DNA of 14,608 nt. It comes from JAZRUF01 sp045636205 (GTDB lineage: Bacteria > Bacillota > Clostridia > Oscillospirales > JAAYXM01). Below are positions 14,245 to 14,608 of the stretch, piece after piece (positions within the stretch are counted from its first letter, which is position 1; every line of letters starts with the position of its first letter). A program made the translations under genes and the position numbers. The notes beneath the pieces were generated by a model. That model was not told the origin of the DNA. It did not search any database and saw only the letters and a list, made by a program, of their open reading frames with translations. The DNA lies in contig JAZTXE010000003.1 in assembly GCA_045636205.1 (NCBI GenBank), positions 1 to 14,608 on the forward strand, in the 5' to 3' direction.

Positions 14245-14608
14245 TTACCAAACGAATGCCAAGACTTCGCCGCCAACCTTGTTGGCTCTAGCCTTCTTGT
14301 CGGTCATAACACCCTTAGAGGTGGAGATGATCGCAATGCCCAGCCCCTTAAGTACACGGGGCAGGTCCTCTACGCCTACATAGACGCGCAGACCCGGCTT
14401 AGACACTCTGCGAAGACCCTTGATGACCTGTTCTTTATTCTGCGTATATTTTAATGTGACCTTAATTACGCCCTGTCCGCCGTCATTAACAATCTGGAAG
14501 TTTTTGATATAGCCTTCGTCCAGCAAAATCTGAGCGATAGCCTTCTTCATGTTAGAAGCCGGAACATCTACAGTTGCGTGCTTGGCCGCACTCGCGTTTC
14601 TTATGCGT
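14245..14608 (-). CDS. rpsH: 30S ribosomal protein S8, N-terminus beyond the window
   Basis: S8 binds helix 21 of 16S rRNA and in Escherichia coli represses the spc operon. The visible 120 residues run from the window edge (RIRNASAAKHATVDVPASNM) to the stop. They include the C-terminal RNA-binding core GLRRVSKPGLRVYVGVEDLP and GLGIAIISTSKGVMTDKKARANKVGGEVLAFVW. A methionine at 14550 is internal, not the start: the frame continues upstream with typical S8 sequence. About a dozen residues and the start codon lie outside the window. Confidence 0.97.
   Translation of the reverse strand, partial: RIRNASAAKHATVDVPASNMKKAIAQILLDEGYIKNFQIVNDGGQGVIKVTLKYTQNKEQVIKGLRRVSKPGLRVYVGVEDLPRVLKGLGIAIISTSKGVMTDKKARANKVGGEVLAFVW

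Noticed and set aside
1..14608. CRISPR arrays, insertion sequences, prophage parts, tRNA and rRNA genes
   Set aside because: I looked on both strands and found no spaced repeats, transposase-like frames, terminal inverted repeats or tRNA/rRNA patterns; the region is conserved core genome.

Overview
The window is an ordinary but information-rich piece of a Bacillota chromosome, most likely from class Clostridia (Oscillospirales/Ruminococcaceae-like). The pointers are: a spc-alpha ribosomal protein cluster in which rpsD lies between rpsK and rpoA, instead of standing alone as in Bacillus; a KOW-domain protein between map and infA; a four-cysteine zinc-lid adenylate kinase; an S4 that lacks the N-terminal zinc knuckle; and strong AGGAGG-type ribosome binding sites. 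This placement is inferred from protein style and gene order, not from a search. Nearly everything is on the minus strand, so transcription runs from the right end of the window to the left.

Right and centre (14608 down to about 5794): a 17-gene run in the order rpsH (cut by the window edge), rplF, rplR, rpsE, rpmD, rplO, secY, adk, map, KOW protein, infA, rpmJ, rpsM, rpsK, rpsD, rpoA, rplQ. Gaps are mostly 0 to 55 nt, and the run ends at a strong hairpin terminator with a 17-bp perfect stem (5794-5832). It combines ribosomal proteins, the Sec translocon channel, nucleotide balance (Adk), N-terminal methionine removal (Map), initiation (IF-1) and the RNA polymerase alpha subunit. Two short genes, rpmJ (37 codons) and rpmD (59 codons), are easily missed.

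Middle left (5794 to 4674): a small unit of a ClpP-like TepA-family protein and a 66-residue CxxC redox protein (DUF1858). The second gene has its own near-consensus promoter (TTGAAA, 17 bp, TATAAT) and a clear intrinsic terminator after it.

Left (4644 to 144): a tight four-gene set of an MFS-type membrane protein, trmK (tRNA m1A22 methyltransferase), a Nif3/YqfO-family metal protein and rqcH (alanine-tailing ribosome rescue factor). The MFS stop codon lies next to the trmK ribosome binding site, and no convincing promoter is visible between the preceding terminator and the MFS gene. At the far left, the tail of an unidentified plus-strand gene converges on rqcH across a shared bidirectional terminator.

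Several predicted starts need correction. infA and secY both appear to start with TTG. rpoA starts at the second of two tandem start codons. trmK and rplQ start downstream of the longest reading frame. No mobile element, CRISPR array, tRNA or rRNA was seen, no stretch over 300 bases lacks a gene, and I found no convincing evidence of a previously undescribed system.
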